The notes: generated from the letters alone by a model not told the origin. A stretch of DNA of 64,000 bases from an uncultured Lachnospiraceae bacterium (GCA_947631505.1 CANRLR010000001.1:124001-188000), one strand, 5' to 3'. Shown: positions 1 to 9,706, counted from the first letter of the stretch. Numbers and translations are program-made.

Positions 1-2486
1 ACTTTGTTATCTTTTTTAACAAATTCAACATTGGAATAAATCTCTTTAATTTTAAATGTATCGGAATTCAGGAAAAGGATTGTACCTGGATAAATTCTTC
101 CCGTCACCGCAATTCTTGCTCCTCTCTGTTTCGTCATCATATCCTTTTTCTCTTCCTGTTCCTTCATTAATTTCTTTTTCCTCAACTTCTGTGTATAAAC
201 TGCTTTTGTCAGCCGTTCACAAAGTGCTGTTACTTTTTCATCGCGGACCGGTTGCAGCATAAATTTGTTCAGAGCTGATTCACAGGTTCTGATCTCAGCA
301 TCTATCTTTTCTAATGTCTTCACCAGCTCCTGATAGACCATCATATCTTCTTTATCAATTCCCGTTTCAACAATAGTCTTAATCTCTGCGACATTCCCGA
401 TTCCAAAACAGTTCACACCTTGTTTGGCACAAATATATCCTCCCAGTATAACACCCTTACGCCCTTCTACCAAAAGTTTTCCGCCCGCCTTGACCTGACA
501 ATTCAAAAGGTAACTTGCCTCTACATTACAGCCGGCCTTTATTGTTGTGGATTCAAAAAACTGTCCGGTCACATTACCTTCCGCATGGAGTTCACCGATT
601 CCTCTTCCCTGACATCCCCTTTTTATTACAATGTCCTTTCCGGCATGAATACTACATCCTTCACAGTGTCCATCCACAACAACACTGCCGGCAGCCGTAA
701 TGGTAAAGCCCGGTTCTACATTGCCGGTGACATTCACATCACCATTGAAATTTATATTACCTGTCGATGCATCCACATTCCCCGGAACAGTATAAAGATT
801 ACGGATCGTAAGACTATGGCTTTCCTCCTTGAAATCAATAATACCGCTTATTGCTGCATAATATTTTTTCTTATCTTCTGTCATCTGAAATCCCTGACCG
901 CGAAGTGTTGGAAGGTCTTTTCCCCGTTTTGGCGCAATCAGTTGTCCTGTCACATCATATCCGAAAGTTCCACTGGCTGCATTATGATATTCCGCAACTA
1001 ACTGATCCTTTTTCACCGCCTGAAATAGTTCCATATTCTTATAATCCACCGAACCGTCTGTTAGAACCTTTGGTCTTCGATTTAATTCCTTTTTAAAATA
1101 ATAGACAAAATGTCCGTCCTCCCCATCAACAGGAGGCTTTCCCTCGGCGGCAACAATATCCTTATCAAAATGTTTTTTCTCCAGAATCTCCGCAATCCGC
1201 TCTTTCTTAATTCCCTGTTTTACGTTGTGTTGATTCAGAATCCGTATAACGTCAGAATAAGTAAGCTGTTCCAGCTCTTCCGGTATCAATTCTTTCAGTT
1301 GGGAAAAATAAATGATTGCCTTCATTTTATCCTCGGATATGCTCACTTGGGAATCAAACACATAATCACGGCTGTTCTCCTTTTTAGTTTCCTCCCATTC
1401 ATCCTCTTTATCTCCATCTGACAATGTATTACGAAGCATTTCCTCCATTTCATCACTGAGTGCTATCCCTTTTTCCTCTAATTGAATACGAAATTCTTCC
1501 ATTTGCTTCGGTTCATAGAAAACTTTCGCATATTCCGAGACATCCACACCGGATACCAGCCCTTTTCGGATTTCTCTCATCTGCCTGAATGAAAAATCCG
1601 GATCTGCATAAATACGGACATCTATCTTATCTTCCAGCCCCCGACGTAATTCCCTCATCTGAAACCAGTTAAATTCCTTTTTTGCATAAACCGATACATC
1701 TAAGCCTTTTTGAAGTCCTTTTATAATTTCCTGTAGCTGAACACCTTGAAAATCGAGATACAGATAAGGAAAAATATTGACATTTACTTCATATGCATTA
1801 TTAATCTGCTTTAATTGTTCGGCATCATATCCTTTCTCCAAATATGGAATTATCTCATTTCCCATCGAAATCCCCCGGCAGATCTCCATTAAAATTTTCC
1901 CTGAATATCCTTTTTCGACATATGGCACCAAATCAATCTTCTGACGAAGCCCCTCCCGAATCGCCCGCATTGTCAGATACTTATACTTTGGGGATGCATA
2001 TTTGGAAACATCCAGCTGCTCCTCTAAACCGCGGCGGATTTCACGCATCTGATACCAGTCATACTGTTGATTCGCATAATATTGCACGTTCAGCCCTTTT
2101 TCCATGCCAATCCGGATTTCTTTCATTTGTGCAACAAGAAAATAAGTATGGGCATAAACAGAAACATCCAGATTCTCCTTTATTCCCTTTCGGATTTCTG
2201 TACATTGAAACCAGTTGAATCCCTGTTTTATGTACGATTTCATATCAATGCCCGTTTCCAGTGTTGTTCGGATTGCCTCCATTTCCATCCAGCTCTTATT
2301 CGGATTCAAATAAGAGTCTACGTCAATTCCTGCTTCCAGTCCCAACCGAATCTGCTCTAATTGCAGAACATCAAAATGCAGACGACGATATTTCTCAATA
2401 TCGCCGCCTGCATTTTGACATAGTTGTAACTCATGCTCGTAGTTTTTCTGCTGAATTTCAGAATCAATTGCTTGCACATTTTTCAT
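1..2486 (-). CDS. FapA/DUF342-type protein with 26-residue repeats (3' end beyond window)
   Basis: An open frame runs from an ATG at 2486, preceded by AGGGGG, to the left edge without a stop, giving 828 residues so far. Residues 35-320 are eleven consecutive 26-residue repeats with the core pattern QMREIRxGLExxxDVSxYA. An acidic linker follows, then (about residues 540-700) a region with regularly spaced Gly, Val and Asn such as NVTGNVEPGFTI, the parallel beta-helix look of FapA/DUF342 proteins. A Lys/Glu-rich coiled-coil-like stretch follows near the edge. FapA family members are polymer-like cytoplasmic proteins, some linked to flagellar assembly or cell-surface signalling. The repeats may be a protein-binding rod. 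The gene lies 30 bp downstream of the lipoprotein gene and is probably co-transcribed with it. Family assignment is fairly sure; function is unknown. Confidence 0.8.
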   Translation of the reverse strand, partial: MKNVQAIDSEIQQKNYEHELQLCQNAGGDIEKYRRLHFDVLQLEQIRLGLEAGIDVDSYLNPNKSWMEMEAIRTTLETGIDMKSYIKQGFNWFQCTEIRKGIKENLDVSVYAHTYFLVAQMKEIRIGMEKGLNVQYYANQQYDWYQMREIRRGLEEQLDVSKYASPKYKYLTMRAIREGLRQKIDLVPYVEKGYSGKILMEICRGISMGNEIIPYLEKGYDAEQLKQINNAYEVNVNIFPYLYLDFQGVQLQEIIKGLQKGLDVSVYAKKEFNWFQMRELRRGLEDKIDVRIYADPDFSFRQMREIRKGLVSGVDVSEYAKVFYEPKQMEEFRIQLEEKGIALSDEMEEMLRNTLSDGDKEDEWEETKKENSRDYVFDSQVSISEDKMKAIIYFSQLKELIPEELEQLTYSDVIRILNQHNVKQGIKKERIAEILEKKHFDKDIVAAEGKPPVDGEDGHFVYYFKKELNRRPKVLTDGSVDYKNMELFQAVKKDQLVAEYHNAASGTFGYDVTGQLIAPKRGKDLPTLRGQGFQMTEDKKKYYAAISGIIDFKEESHSLTIRNLYTVPGNVDASTGNINFNGDVNVTGNVEPGFTITAAGSVVVDGHCEGCSIHAGKDIVIKRGCQGRGIGELHAEGNVTGQFFESTTIKAGCNVEASYLLNCQVKAGGKLLVEGRKGVILGGYICAKQGVNCFGIGNVAEIKTIVETGIDKEDMMVYQELVKTLEKIDAEIRTCESALNKFMLQPVRDEKVTALCERLTKAVYTQKLRKKKLMKEQEEKKDMMTKQRGARIAVTGRIYPGTILFLNSDTFKIKEIYSNVEFVKKDNK
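1527..2384 (-). repeat. Eleven tandem 26-residue (78-bp) coding repeats in the FapA-like gene
   Basis: Units are exactly 26 codons each, without gaps. The best conserved are units 3, 5, 10 and 11, which carry WxQMREIRxGLE and DVSxYA. Units 7 and 8 are the most diverged (EICRGI, QINNAY). Spacing is kept while DNA identity is low, so this is an old protein repeat rather than a recent DNA duplication. Confidence 0.85.
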
Positions 2487-2516
2487 AAAAAACCCCCTAT
2501 GTCGTATCACTAATCC

Positions 2517-3677
2517 TTATTTTCCCGATTTCGTAGAAGCATTTTTTACTTTCGCATTATCCTCCACTAATGCAGAAACTTTACTGTACAGGTAAGATGT
2601 TTTAATAAAGTCATCAAACGGAACGGCCGGACCATAATAATCTAAAAATGCCTCGCGGTATTTTTCCTCTGTTACATTAGCACTCTTAATATTCTGCTGA
2701 ATATAATCCTGAACTGCCTCATCGGTTGCCTCAATTCCCTCTTTCGCTGCAATTGCCTCAATAATCATCTGAACCTTAGCACTGCTTTCAGCACTGGAAT
2801 CCAACATCTGATCATAAGTTTCCTGATTCATTCCATACTGCGCCATCGCTGTTTCAAAAGATACTGAACTGCCGAACTGTGCGGCAATCGTTGCACGGTT
2901 CATAAAATCCTGCTGCTGTCTTAGTGCCTCCTTTAAAGTCGGCGGCATTTTCTTCACCGTCGATTTCTCAATTATGGTCGAGAAAGCAGTCGTTCCATAA
3001 TTGGCTTCTTTTTGCTTTTGAAGTTCTTCTTTTTTTGCTTTTTTAAATTCTGCAACTGTTTCGTATTCGGAATTCGAAGTTGACTTAACATAGGCATCGG
3101 TAAGTTTTGCTTCCGATAACTCAATAATATAGTTTACCGTTACGGTAAATACAACATCTTTACCGGATAAAGCTGTATTATTCTGATACGGATCCGGGAA
3201 TTTCAAATTCAGATCCTTAGTTTCCCCTACCTTCATACCAATCACGCCATCATCAAATCCATCAATATATCCGGAGGCACCTAACGTGATCTGCTGTCCC
3301 TCCTGTGAACCACCATCAAATTCTTTGCCATCCACTTTACCGACATAATCAATATTTACAACCGTTCCCATTTCACAGGTACCCTTTTTCACAATCTTCT
3401 CTAAAGGATTACTCTGCAAATATTCATCAATGGCATTTTGCAGTTCCTTATCCGTCACTTTGCAATCTACTTCAACACCTTTGTATTCTGCCAAGGTGAT
3501 ACATTCATTCACATCATAATCTTCAACATCCACTGCACTTCCGGACACGGCACTGCCGGATACCGTCGTCTCTTTATCATTTCCAACAAATTTTGCTTTA
3601 AAATCATCCCAGGAACATCCTGTAAGAACTGCTGCAGATACTGCTAATATTGCGACAACTAAATGCTGTTTCTTCAA
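2517..3677 (-). CDS. Trigger-factor-like peptidyl-prolyl isomerase lipoprotein
   Basis: About 386 aa. The chosen start is a TTG at 3677, eight bases after AAGGAGG; a longer frame from a TTG at 3701 would place that ribosome site inside the gene. The N-terminus is a lipoprotein signal (basic KK, hydrophobic stretch, LTGC lipobox). A FKBP-like domain follows at about residues 85-180 (VNIDYVGKVDGKEFDGG, VIGMKVGETKDLNLKFPDPY), then a helical C-terminal part like the chaperone domain of trigger factor. The N-terminal ribosome-binding domain of true Tig is missing. It probably acts outside the membrane as a foldase for exported proteins. It has its own extended -10 promoter and precedes the FapA-like gene. 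A housekeeping cytoplasmic trigger factor would be encoded elsewhere. Confidence 0.82.
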   Translation of the reverse strand: MKKQHLVVAILAVSAAVLTGCSWDDFKAKFVGNDKETTVSGSAVSGSAVDVEDYDVNECITLAEYKGVEVDCKVTDKELQNAIDEYLQSNPLEKIVKKGTCEMGTVVNIDYVGKVDGKEFDGGSQEGQQITLGASGYIDGFDDGVIGMKVGETKDLNLKFPDPYQNNTALSGKDVVFTVTVNYIIELSEAKLTDAYVKSTSNSEYETVAEFKKAKKEELQKQKEANYGTTAFSTIIEKSTVKKMPPTLKEALRQQQDFMNRATIAAQFGSSVSFETAMAQYGMNQETYDQMLDSSAESSAKVQMIIEAIAAKEGIEATDEAVQDYIQQNIKSANVTEEKYREAFLDYYGPAVPFDDFIKTSYLYSKVSALVEDNAKVKNASTKSGK

Positions 3678-3720
3678 TTTTGTTTCCTCCTTATTGCCCA
3701 AAGGGCATTTGTCTAAACTT

Positions 3721-3726
3721 AGTATA
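3721..3726 (-). promoter_or_regulatory. Extended -10 promoter for the PPIase lipoprotein operon
   Basis: On the minus strand, TGGTATACT gives a TATACT -10 box with the TGN extension. The -35 region (about 3744-3749, TTTTCT) is weak. It lies 44 bp upstream of the TTG start and just after trpA. Confidence 0.5.
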
Positions 3727-3798
3727 CCATAATTGGTCGGAAAAGAAAAGTGAAATTTCTATTTCTGCTATTGCTTGCTCACCCTTTGCTGAAATATG

Positions 3799-4575
3799 TC
3801 ATACCTGCATAACGGCATCTTTCATCGCTTTTACATAATCACGGACATAGGGAACACTGTTTTCACCGTGTTCTGCCACAATCTTTACAATCGCACTTCC
3901 TACAATCGCCCCATCCGAAACAGACGCCATTTCTTTTGCCTGTTCCGGCGTAGAAATACCGAAACCAATGGCACATGGAATATTTTTGACCGAACGCACC
4001 TCCTGAATCAGGGAAGCAATGTTTGTGCTGATTTCAGAACGAACACCTGTTACGCCCAAAGAACTGACACAATACACAAATCCCTCTGCTTCTTCTGCTA
4101 TCATTTTGACACGCTCCGAGCTTGTCGGTGCAATCATGGAAATTACCGTCATTCCATAATGGGCAAAAATAGTTTGAATTTCTTCTTTTTCCTCAAATGG
4201 AACATCCGGCACAATAACACCGGCCACACCACATTCACTGGCTTTTTGGGCAAATTTTTCCGTACCGTATACATAGATTGGGTTAATATAAGTCATAAAC
4301 ACAACAGGCACTGTGAGTTGTGCTTGAATCGACTTTACCATATCAAATATTTTATCCGTCGTTGTTCCGGCTTCCAGTGCACGCAGATCCGCTTCCTGAA
4401 TCACCGGTCCTTCGGCAACCGGATCCGAAAACGGGATACCGATTTCAATTAAATCGGCCCCTGCCTCCTGCATGGCAAGAATAATTTCCCTTGTTGTATC
4501 AAGCGTTGGATCTCCTGCCGTTATAAATGGAATAAAAGCTTTTTTGTTCTCAAATGCCTGTGCTATTTTATTCAT
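3799..4575 (-). CDS. trpA: Tryptophan synthase alpha chain
   Basis: 258 aa from the ATG at 4575, which overlaps the trpB stop by 8 bp (ATGAATAA); an AGGGGGA ribosome site lies inside the end of trpB. It cleaves indole-3-glycerol phosphate to indole and glyceraldehyde 3-phosphate in the alpha2beta2 complex. The TIM-barrel motifs are intact: FITAGDP near the N-terminus and [10 protein letters not shown] with the catalytic Glu (residue 44, equivalent to Glu49). The second catalytic acid, normally Asp60 in ADGP, is Glu55 here (AEGP). It is the last gene of the trp operon, and no clear terminator follows it. Confidence 0.96.
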   Translation of the reverse strand: MNKIAQAFENKKAFIPFITAGDPTLDTTREIILAMQEAGADLIEIGIPFSDPVAEGPVIQEADLRALEAGTTTDKIFDMVKSIQAQLTVPVVFMTYINPIYVYGTEKFAQKASECGVAGVIVPDVPFEEKEEIQTIFAHYGMTVISMIAPTSSERVKMIAEEAEGFVYCVSSLGVTGVRSEISTNIASLIQEVRSVKNIPCAIGFGISTPEQAKEMASVSDGAIVGSAIVKIVAEHGENSVPYVRDYVKAMKDAVMQV

Positions 4576-5755
4576 GAATATCAATCCCCCTATATCTGGC
4601 AATGGCTGCCACATCCTTATCTCCGCGTCCGGATACATTCACTACAATCACTTTATCTTTTCCCATCGTCGGTGCTAACTTCTTCGCATAAGCTAGAGCA
4701 TGAGAGCTCTCAATTGCCGGTATGATCCCTTCCATTCGTGAAAGATATTCAAACGCTTCCACCGCCTCATCATCCGTAATGGCTACATACTGTGCCCGAC
4801 CTGTATCATACAGATTCGCATGCTCCGGTCCGATACCCGGATAGTCCAGACCGGCAGAAATCGAGTATACCGGTGCAATCTGTCCATATTCATCCTGACA
4901 AAAATAGGATTTCATTCCGTGGAACACACCAAGGCTTCCGGTTGCTATCGTAGCTGCCGTATCTGCCGTATTCACACCACGGCCCGCTGCCTCACATCCA
5001 ATAAGCTGCACACTTTCATCCGGTATGAATTCATAAAAAGCACCCATAGCATTGCTGCCGCCGCCAACACAGGCAAGTACCGCATCCGGCAGTTTGCCCT
5101 CTTTTTCTAATATCTGTGCTTTTATCTCCTTACCAATCACACTTTGGAAATCACGGACAATGGTCGGGAACGGATGTGGTCCCATCACAGAACCAATCAC
5201 ATAATGAGTGTCGTCGATCCGTCTCGTCCATTCCCGCAGTGTTTCGTTTACGGCATCCTTTAATGTCTGCGTTCCGCTCGTCACCGGATGAACCTTGGCC
5301 CCGAGCAGCTCCATACGATATACATTCAGAGCCTGCCGGTCGGTATCTACTTTACCCATATAAATCTCACACTCCAGACCAAGTAAAGCAGCAACCGTTG
5401 CGGTTGCCACCCCGTGCTGTCCGGCTCCGGTCTCTGCAATAATACGTTTTTTCCCCATTTTCTTAGCCAGAAGTGCCTGCCCCAGGGCATTATTTAATTT
5501 ATGGGAGCCGGTATGGTTCAAATCTTCTCTCTTTAAATATATTTTTGCTCCGCCCAAATCTTCTGTCATATGACCGGCATAATACAACCGGGATGGTCTC
5601 CCCACATAATTGTGGAGCAAATCCTCAAATTCCTTTACGAATTCGGGATCCTTTCTATAATGCTCATAGGCATTTTCCAATTCGATTACTGCATTCATAA
5701 GTGTTTCCGGTATATACTGTCCTCCATGAATACCAAATCTTCCCTTCGACATCAT
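4568..5755 (-). CDS. trpB: Tryptophan synthase beta chain
   Basis: 395 aa, the usual TrpB1 length. It condenses indole with serine using PLP. The PLP lysine is in [22 protein letters not shown] and the phosphate-binding [12 protein letters not shown] are present, and the C-terminal SGRGDKD is typical. The ATG at 5755 sits eight bases after AGGAGG, which overlaps the trpC stop region; a second ATG follows directly. Gene order C-B-A is tight, but trpF, often found between trpC and trpB, is absent. Confidence 0.97.
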   Translation of the reverse strand: MMSKGRFGIHGGQYIPETLMNAVIELENAYEHYRKDPEFVKEFEDLLHNYVGRPSRLYYAGHMTEDLGGAKIYLKREDLNHTGSHKLNNALGQALLAKKMGKKRIIAETGAGQHGVATATVAALLGLECEIYMGKVDTDRQALNVYRMELLGAKVHPVTSGTQTLKDAVNETLREWTRRIDDTHYVIGSVMGPHPFPTIVRDFQSVIGKEIKAQILEKEGKLPDAVLACVGGGSNAMGAFYEFIPDESVQLIGCEAAGRGVNTADTAATIATGSLGVFHGMKSYFCQDEYGQIAPVYSISAGLDYPGIGPEHANLYDTGRAQYVAITDDEAVEAFEYLSRMEGIIPAIESSHALAYAKKLAPTMGKDKVIVVNVSGRGDKDVAAIARYRGIDIHE

Positions 5756-5758
5756 ATT

Positions 5759-6556
5759 TTAATCCTCCTGATTTTGCTTTCCTTTCAGCTTATCTAACAT
5801 TGCTTTTTTATCCGAACTTCTCATCAAGGTTTCACCAATTAAAACGGCATTTACTTTTCCTTTTTCCAGCTCCACAATATCCTCTCTTGTTCTTATGCCG
5901 CTCTCTGCCACAAAAAGGATATCTGCCGGCACCTGTTCCCGCAGGCGGATTCCATTGTGAATATCTACCGTGAAATCTTTTAAATTCCGGTTGTTGACGC
6001 CAATAATCCTTGCACCGGCACGAACCGCCATCTGTATCTCCTGTTCGTCATGAGCCTCCACTAATGCTGATAATCCCAGACGGTCACATATTCCAATATA
6101 CCGCTGGATGGTTTCTCCGTCAAGAAGAGCACAAATCAAAAGAACCACACTGGCACCTGCTGCCTTTGCTTCATAAATCATATATTCATCAACAGTAAAG
6201 TCTTTCCGAAGCAGCGGAATACGCTTTACCTCTGCGGCAATTTCTCTCAGGTAATCGATGCTTCCGAGAAAATAATCCGGCTCTGTCAAAACGGACATGG
6301 CATCGGCTCCCGCACTATCATATTCTTTTGCTATGGCAACGGGATCAAAATCCGGTGCAATCACCCCTTTGGAAGGAGATGCTTTTTTTACCTCACAGAT
6401 AAAGGATATCCCCGGCTGTTTCAATCTCTCTTCAAAAGGAAATCCGGTACCGGCATTCAATGCCTCCGCTTTTGCTCTCATTTCTTCCGGAGAAATTCTT
6501 TGCTTGGATGCCTCTACACGAATTCTTGTTTTTGCTGCAATCTCGTCTAAAATCAT
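5759..6556 (-). CDS. trpC: Indole-3-glycerol phosphate synthase
   Basis: 265 aa. It closes the indole ring from carboxyphenylaminodeoxyribulose phosphate. The TIM-barrel signature CEVKKASPSKGVI carries the catalytic lysine; PLLRKDFTVDEYMIYEA and ESGIRTREDI with VLIGETLMR (phosphate site) follow. It is a stand-alone TrpC, with no PRA isomerase domain fused to it. Three bases separate its stop from the trpB start, so the two are translationally linked. Confidence 0.96.
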   Translation of the reverse strand: MILDEIAAKTRIRVEASKQRISPEEMRAKAEALNAGTGFPFEERLKQPGISFICEVKKASPSKGVIAPDFDPVAIAKEYDSAGADAMSVLTEPDYFLGSIDYLREIAAEVKRIPLLRKDFTVDEYMIYEAKAAGASVVLLICALLDGETIQRYIGICDRLGLSALVEAHDEQEIQMAVRAGARIIGVNNRNLKDFTVDIHNGIRLREQVPADILFVAESGIRTREDIVELEKGKVNAVLIGETLMRSSDKKAMLDKLKGKQNQED

Positions 6557-6586
6557 GCTGTTCCCTGCCTTTCAAAACATTTTCCC

Positions 6587-7597
6587 CTACTTCTGAGTTG
6601 CTTTTACGAACTGCTCCATCTTCTCATAGGCCTTGCCGCTGTCAATCAGCTCTGCCGCCAATTTTACGGAATCCTCCATGCTGATATTATCTTTTCCGAT
6701 AAAAATACCAAGACCGGCATTCAACAGTACAATTGCTCTTTTTGCCCCCTGCTCCTTTCCGGAAAGAATGTCCTTTGCAATCTGAGCATTTTCCTCCGGC
6801 GTTCCGCCAATGATATCTTTTAACTCGTACGTTTTCAATCCAAACTGCTGTGGAGTAATATCAAAAGAACGAAGTTTCCCATCACGGAGCTCACAGCAAT
6901 GAGTCGGTCCTGTTACCGTCACCTCATCCAGCCCGTCGCTTCCACATACGGATATGGCACGCTCTACCCCTAAATTTCCAAGAACTTCTGCCAGTTTTTC
7001 CACCAGTGCCTTATCATATACTCCAAGAAGCTGTCTCGTTGCATTCGCCGGATTCGTAAGTGGTCCAAGAATATTAAATACGGTACGCTCTTTCATTTCT
7101 TTGCGCACCGGACCGACATTTTTCATCGCCGCATGATACTTTTGTGCAAATAAGAACACCATATCGGTATCTTCCAGAACTCTCTTTGCCTCCTCTACAT
7201 CAAGGGAAATATTCACCCCCAGTTTTTCCAGTATATCGGCTGCTCCGCTCTTGCTGGACACACTGCGGTTTCCATGTTTGGCAACCGGAACTCCTGCTGC
7301 GGCAATAACAAAGGCGGATGTTGTGGAAATATTAAAGGTTCCTACTTCATCCCCACCGGTACCTACAATTTCAATCACTTCTTTCTCCGGTTCCAGATGT
7401 GTTCCCACACTCCGCATTCCCTGTGCACATGCCGTTATTTCTGTGATGGTCTCCCCTTTCATGCGAAGAGCAGTAAGAAAAGCCGCCATCTGAACCTGAG
7501 AGGCTTCTCCTGTCATAATCTCTTTCATCGTCTCCAATGCTTCCTCATAGGATAAATCTTCCCGGTTAATTACTTTATGAATTGCTTCCTGTATCAT
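6587..7597 (-). CDS. trpD: Anthranilate phosphoribosyltransferase
   Basis: 336 aa from the ATG at 7597, eight bases after GGAGG; an ATG two codons earlier (7603) is too close to that site. It transfers phosphoribose from PRPP to anthranilate. The nucleoside phosphoribosyltransferase motifs are clear: VGTGGDEVGTFNIST (PRPP diphosphate loop), KHGNRSVSSKSGAADILEKLG, and the late GLDEVTVTG. It is not fused to the TrpG amidotransferase, which is encoded separately just upstream. Confidence 0.96.
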   Translation of the reverse strand: MIQEAIHKVINREDLSYEEALETMKEIMTGEASQVQMAAFLTALRMKGETITEITACAQGMRSVGTHLEPEKEVIEIVGTGGDEVGTFNISTTSAFVIAAAGVPVAKHGNRSVSSKSGAADILEKLGVNISLDVEEAKRVLEDTDMVFLFAQKYHAAMKNVGPVRKEMKERTVFNILGPLTNPANATRQLLGVYDKALVEKLAEVLGNLGVERAISVCGSDGLDEVTVTGPTHCCELRDGKLRSFDITPQQFGLKTYELKDIIGGTPEENAQIAKDILSGKEQGAKRAIVLLNAGLGIFIGKDNISMEDSVKLAAELIDSGKAYEKMEQFVKATQK

Positions 7598-7633
7598 TTT
7601 CATTTCCTCCTGACTTTTCTATCTGATTTTTCT

Positions 7634-8200
7634 TTACATTTTCAAAAAATTTTCAATCATTTTTATTCCATCCGGTGTCAAAATGGATTCCGGATGAAAC
7701 TGTAATCCATACACATCATAATTTCGATGTTTCACTGCCATAACTTCATGATTGCTATCCATAGAAATCACTTCCAATTCTTCCGGTATCGTTTCGATAT
7801 CGGCAATAAGAGAATGGTATCTTGCCACTTTCAGTTCCTTTGGCAGCCCCGCAAAAATCGGCTTTTCCGTATCAATTGTTACCGTACTCTGCTTCCCGTG
7901 CATCAGCTGCTTTGCATGACAAATGGCTGCACCATACACCTCACAAATTGCCTGATGTCCCAAACACACACCGAGAATCGGAATCTTTCCCTGTAATTTC
8001 ATGACCACCTCCTCACAAATGCCGGCATCTTTTGGGTAACCCGGCCCCGGTGATAAAATGATGTGGCTCGGGGACAGTTCTTCAATCTCCGCTGCCGTGC
8101 ATTCATCATTTCGGATTACTCTGATGTCCGAATGGATTGTTCCCACGAGCTGCACCAGATTGTACGAAAAGCTATCATAATTATCAATCAGTAAAATCAT
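7634..8200 (-). CDS. trpG: Anthranilate synthase glutamine amidotransferase (TrpG/PabA)
   Basis: 188 aa, a class I glutamine amidotransferase. The nucleophile is in GVCLGHQAI, and the His-Glu pair is in LQFHPESI near the C-terminus. MILLIDNYDSFSYNLVQ is the usual N-terminus, and LSPGPGYPKDAG forms the oxyanion region. It supplies ammonia to TrpE. Its ATG overlaps the trpE stop by four bases (ATGA), so the two subunits are probably made in equal amounts. The protein could also serve folate synthesis as PabA; its position makes TrpG the primary role. Confidence 0.95.
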   Translation of the reverse strand: MILLIDNYDSFSYNLVQLVGTIHSDIRVIRNDECTAAEIEELSPSHIILSPGPGYPKDAGICEEVVMKLQGKIPILGVCLGHQAICEVYGAAICHAKQLMHGKQSTVTIDTEKPIFAGLPKELKVARYHSLIADIETIPEELEVISMDSNHEVMAVKHRNYDVYGLQFHPESILTPDGIKMIENFLKM

Positions 8201-9660
8201 GGTTCCAACGCCTCCTTTGCATTCTCAATGGCAAGCATAACTGCTTTTGCTTTATTTGCAGATTCCTCATATTCCATTTCTGCTTTGGAGTCTGCCACAA
8301 TTCCGCCCCCCGCCTGAACATATACTTTATTGTTTTTCTTTACTGCCATACGTATGGCAATGCAGGTATCTAAATTACCGCTGAAGTCGATATAGCCAAG
8401 TGCACCGCCATAAATCCCTCTTGGCTCCGGCTCCAGTTCATCAATAATTTCACAAGCACGTATTTTCGGTGCCCCGGATAAGGTTCCGGCCGGCAGCACG
8501 GCCTGAATGGCATCGAGTGCATCCTTTTCTTTTTGAATATCACCCTCTACCTGAGAACAGATATGCATAATCTTGGAATATTTGTGAATCATCTGGTATT
8601 TTGTCACTTCTACCGAGCCAAATCGGGAAATGCGTCCCAGATCATTTCTCCCCAGATCTACCAGCATATTGTGTTCCGAAAGTTCCTTTTCATCTGCCAT
8701 CAAGTCCCTAATCAGTTCTTGGTCTTCCTTGTCATTTTTTCCTCTTGGTCTGGAACCTGCCACCGGGAAGGTAACCAGTCTGCCTTCTTCTAACCGCACC
8801 AGTGTTTCCGGTGAGGTGCTCATAATCTCCACATCCTCCATCTTCATATATACCATATAAGGGGAAGGATTCGTTGTTCGGAGAACGCGGTACGGATGAA
8901 TCAGGCTTCCCTCATAATCACTGACGAACCGTCTGGAAATAACTGCCTGAAAAATGTCACCATCCAAAATATAATTCCTTGTCTTTTCAATCATGCCGGC
9001 ATATTCTTCTTTTGTCACATTACAATGAAAATCTACTTGATCATACACGGTTTCTTCCGGCAGCGGTGTGTTATCGCGAATAAGAGAAATCATTCCTTTA
9101 ATATCTGCACATGCCTTTTCATAATTTTTCTCAATGTCTCCCTCGGTTCTCACATTTGCCACAAGAACGATCTTTTGCTTTAGATGGTCATAGGCAATGA
9201 CCTTATCAAACAGCATCAAATCATAATCCGCAAATTCTCCCCGCTGAATCTTTAACTTTGGTTCTGCATGTGCAATCATCGCATAGGCAAAATATCCTAC
9301 GAACCCGCCGGCAAAGGGAGGCATCCCTTCTACCTTTGGTGCTTTGTAATCTTTTAAAATATCCCGCATTACTGACAGGGAATCGGTTGTGTAAATCCGT
9401 TCTTTTTCTCCCTTACTGTCAATCGTAACTTCCGTTTCCGAGCAAGTTACACGCATGACCGGATCATAGCCGAGAAAGGAATACCGTCCCCATTTTTCGC
9501 CCCCTTCTACGCTTTCTAAAAGATAATAATTTTTCTTACTGGCTGCAATCTTTCGAAGAAGAAGAATGGGTGTAACAACATCTGCATAGATTTCTTCCTG
9601 AATCGGAACAATATCATATCCCTCTGCTAATTGCTTTACTTCACTTATGCTTGGTTTCAT
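8197..9660 (-). CDS. trpE: Anthranilate synthase component I
   Basis: 487 aa. It converts chorismate to anthranilate. The N-terminal regulatory part has LLESVEGGEKWGRYSFLG, the LLES motif of tryptophan feedback sites. The chorismate-binding domain carries YMVYMKMEDVEIMSTSPE, PVAGSRPRG, LVDLGRNDLGRI and PAGTLSGAPKIRACEII. The ATG follows GGAGG by eight bases, downstream of the T-box leader. It is the first gene of trpEGDCBA. Feedback inhibition plus T-box control would give two layers of tryptophan regulation. Confidence 0.97.
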   Translation of the reverse strand: MKPSISEVKQLAEGYDIVPIQEEIYADVVTPILLLRKIAASKKNYYLLESVEGGEKWGRYSFLGYDPVMRVTCSETEVTIDSKGEKERIYTTDSLSVMRDILKDYKAPKVEGMPPFAGGFVGYFAYAMIAHAEPKLKIQRGEFADYDLMLFDKVIAYDHLKQKIVLVANVRTEGDIEKNYEKACADIKGMISLIRDNTPLPEETVYDQVDFHCNVTKEEYAGMIEKTRNYILDGDIFQAVISRRFVSDYEGSLIHPYRVLRTTNPSPYMVYMKMEDVEIMSTSPETLVRLEEGRLVTFPVAGSRPRGKNDKEDQELIRDLMADEKELSEHNMLVDLGRNDLGRISRFGSVEVTKYQMIHKYSKIMHICSQVEGDIQKEKDALDAIQAVLPAGTLSGAPKIRACEIIDELEPEPRGIYGGALGYIDFSGNLDTCIAIRMAVKKNNKVYVQAGGGIVADSKAEMEYEESANKAKAVMLAIENAKEALEP

Positions 9661-9706
9661 TTAACCTACCTCCATATATTTTTTTCTGATAGGCACGCCG
9701 CCCCGC

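Noticed and set aside
1527-2384. Tandem repeat as a CRISPR array
   Set aside because: The repeats are coding, 78 bp apart without spacers, and conserved at protein rather than DNA level.
420-2488. Several plus-strand open frames
   Set aside because: They are antisense to the FapA-like gene, have no ribosome sites and no recognisable protein character; the minus-strand frame has clear repeats and a family fold.
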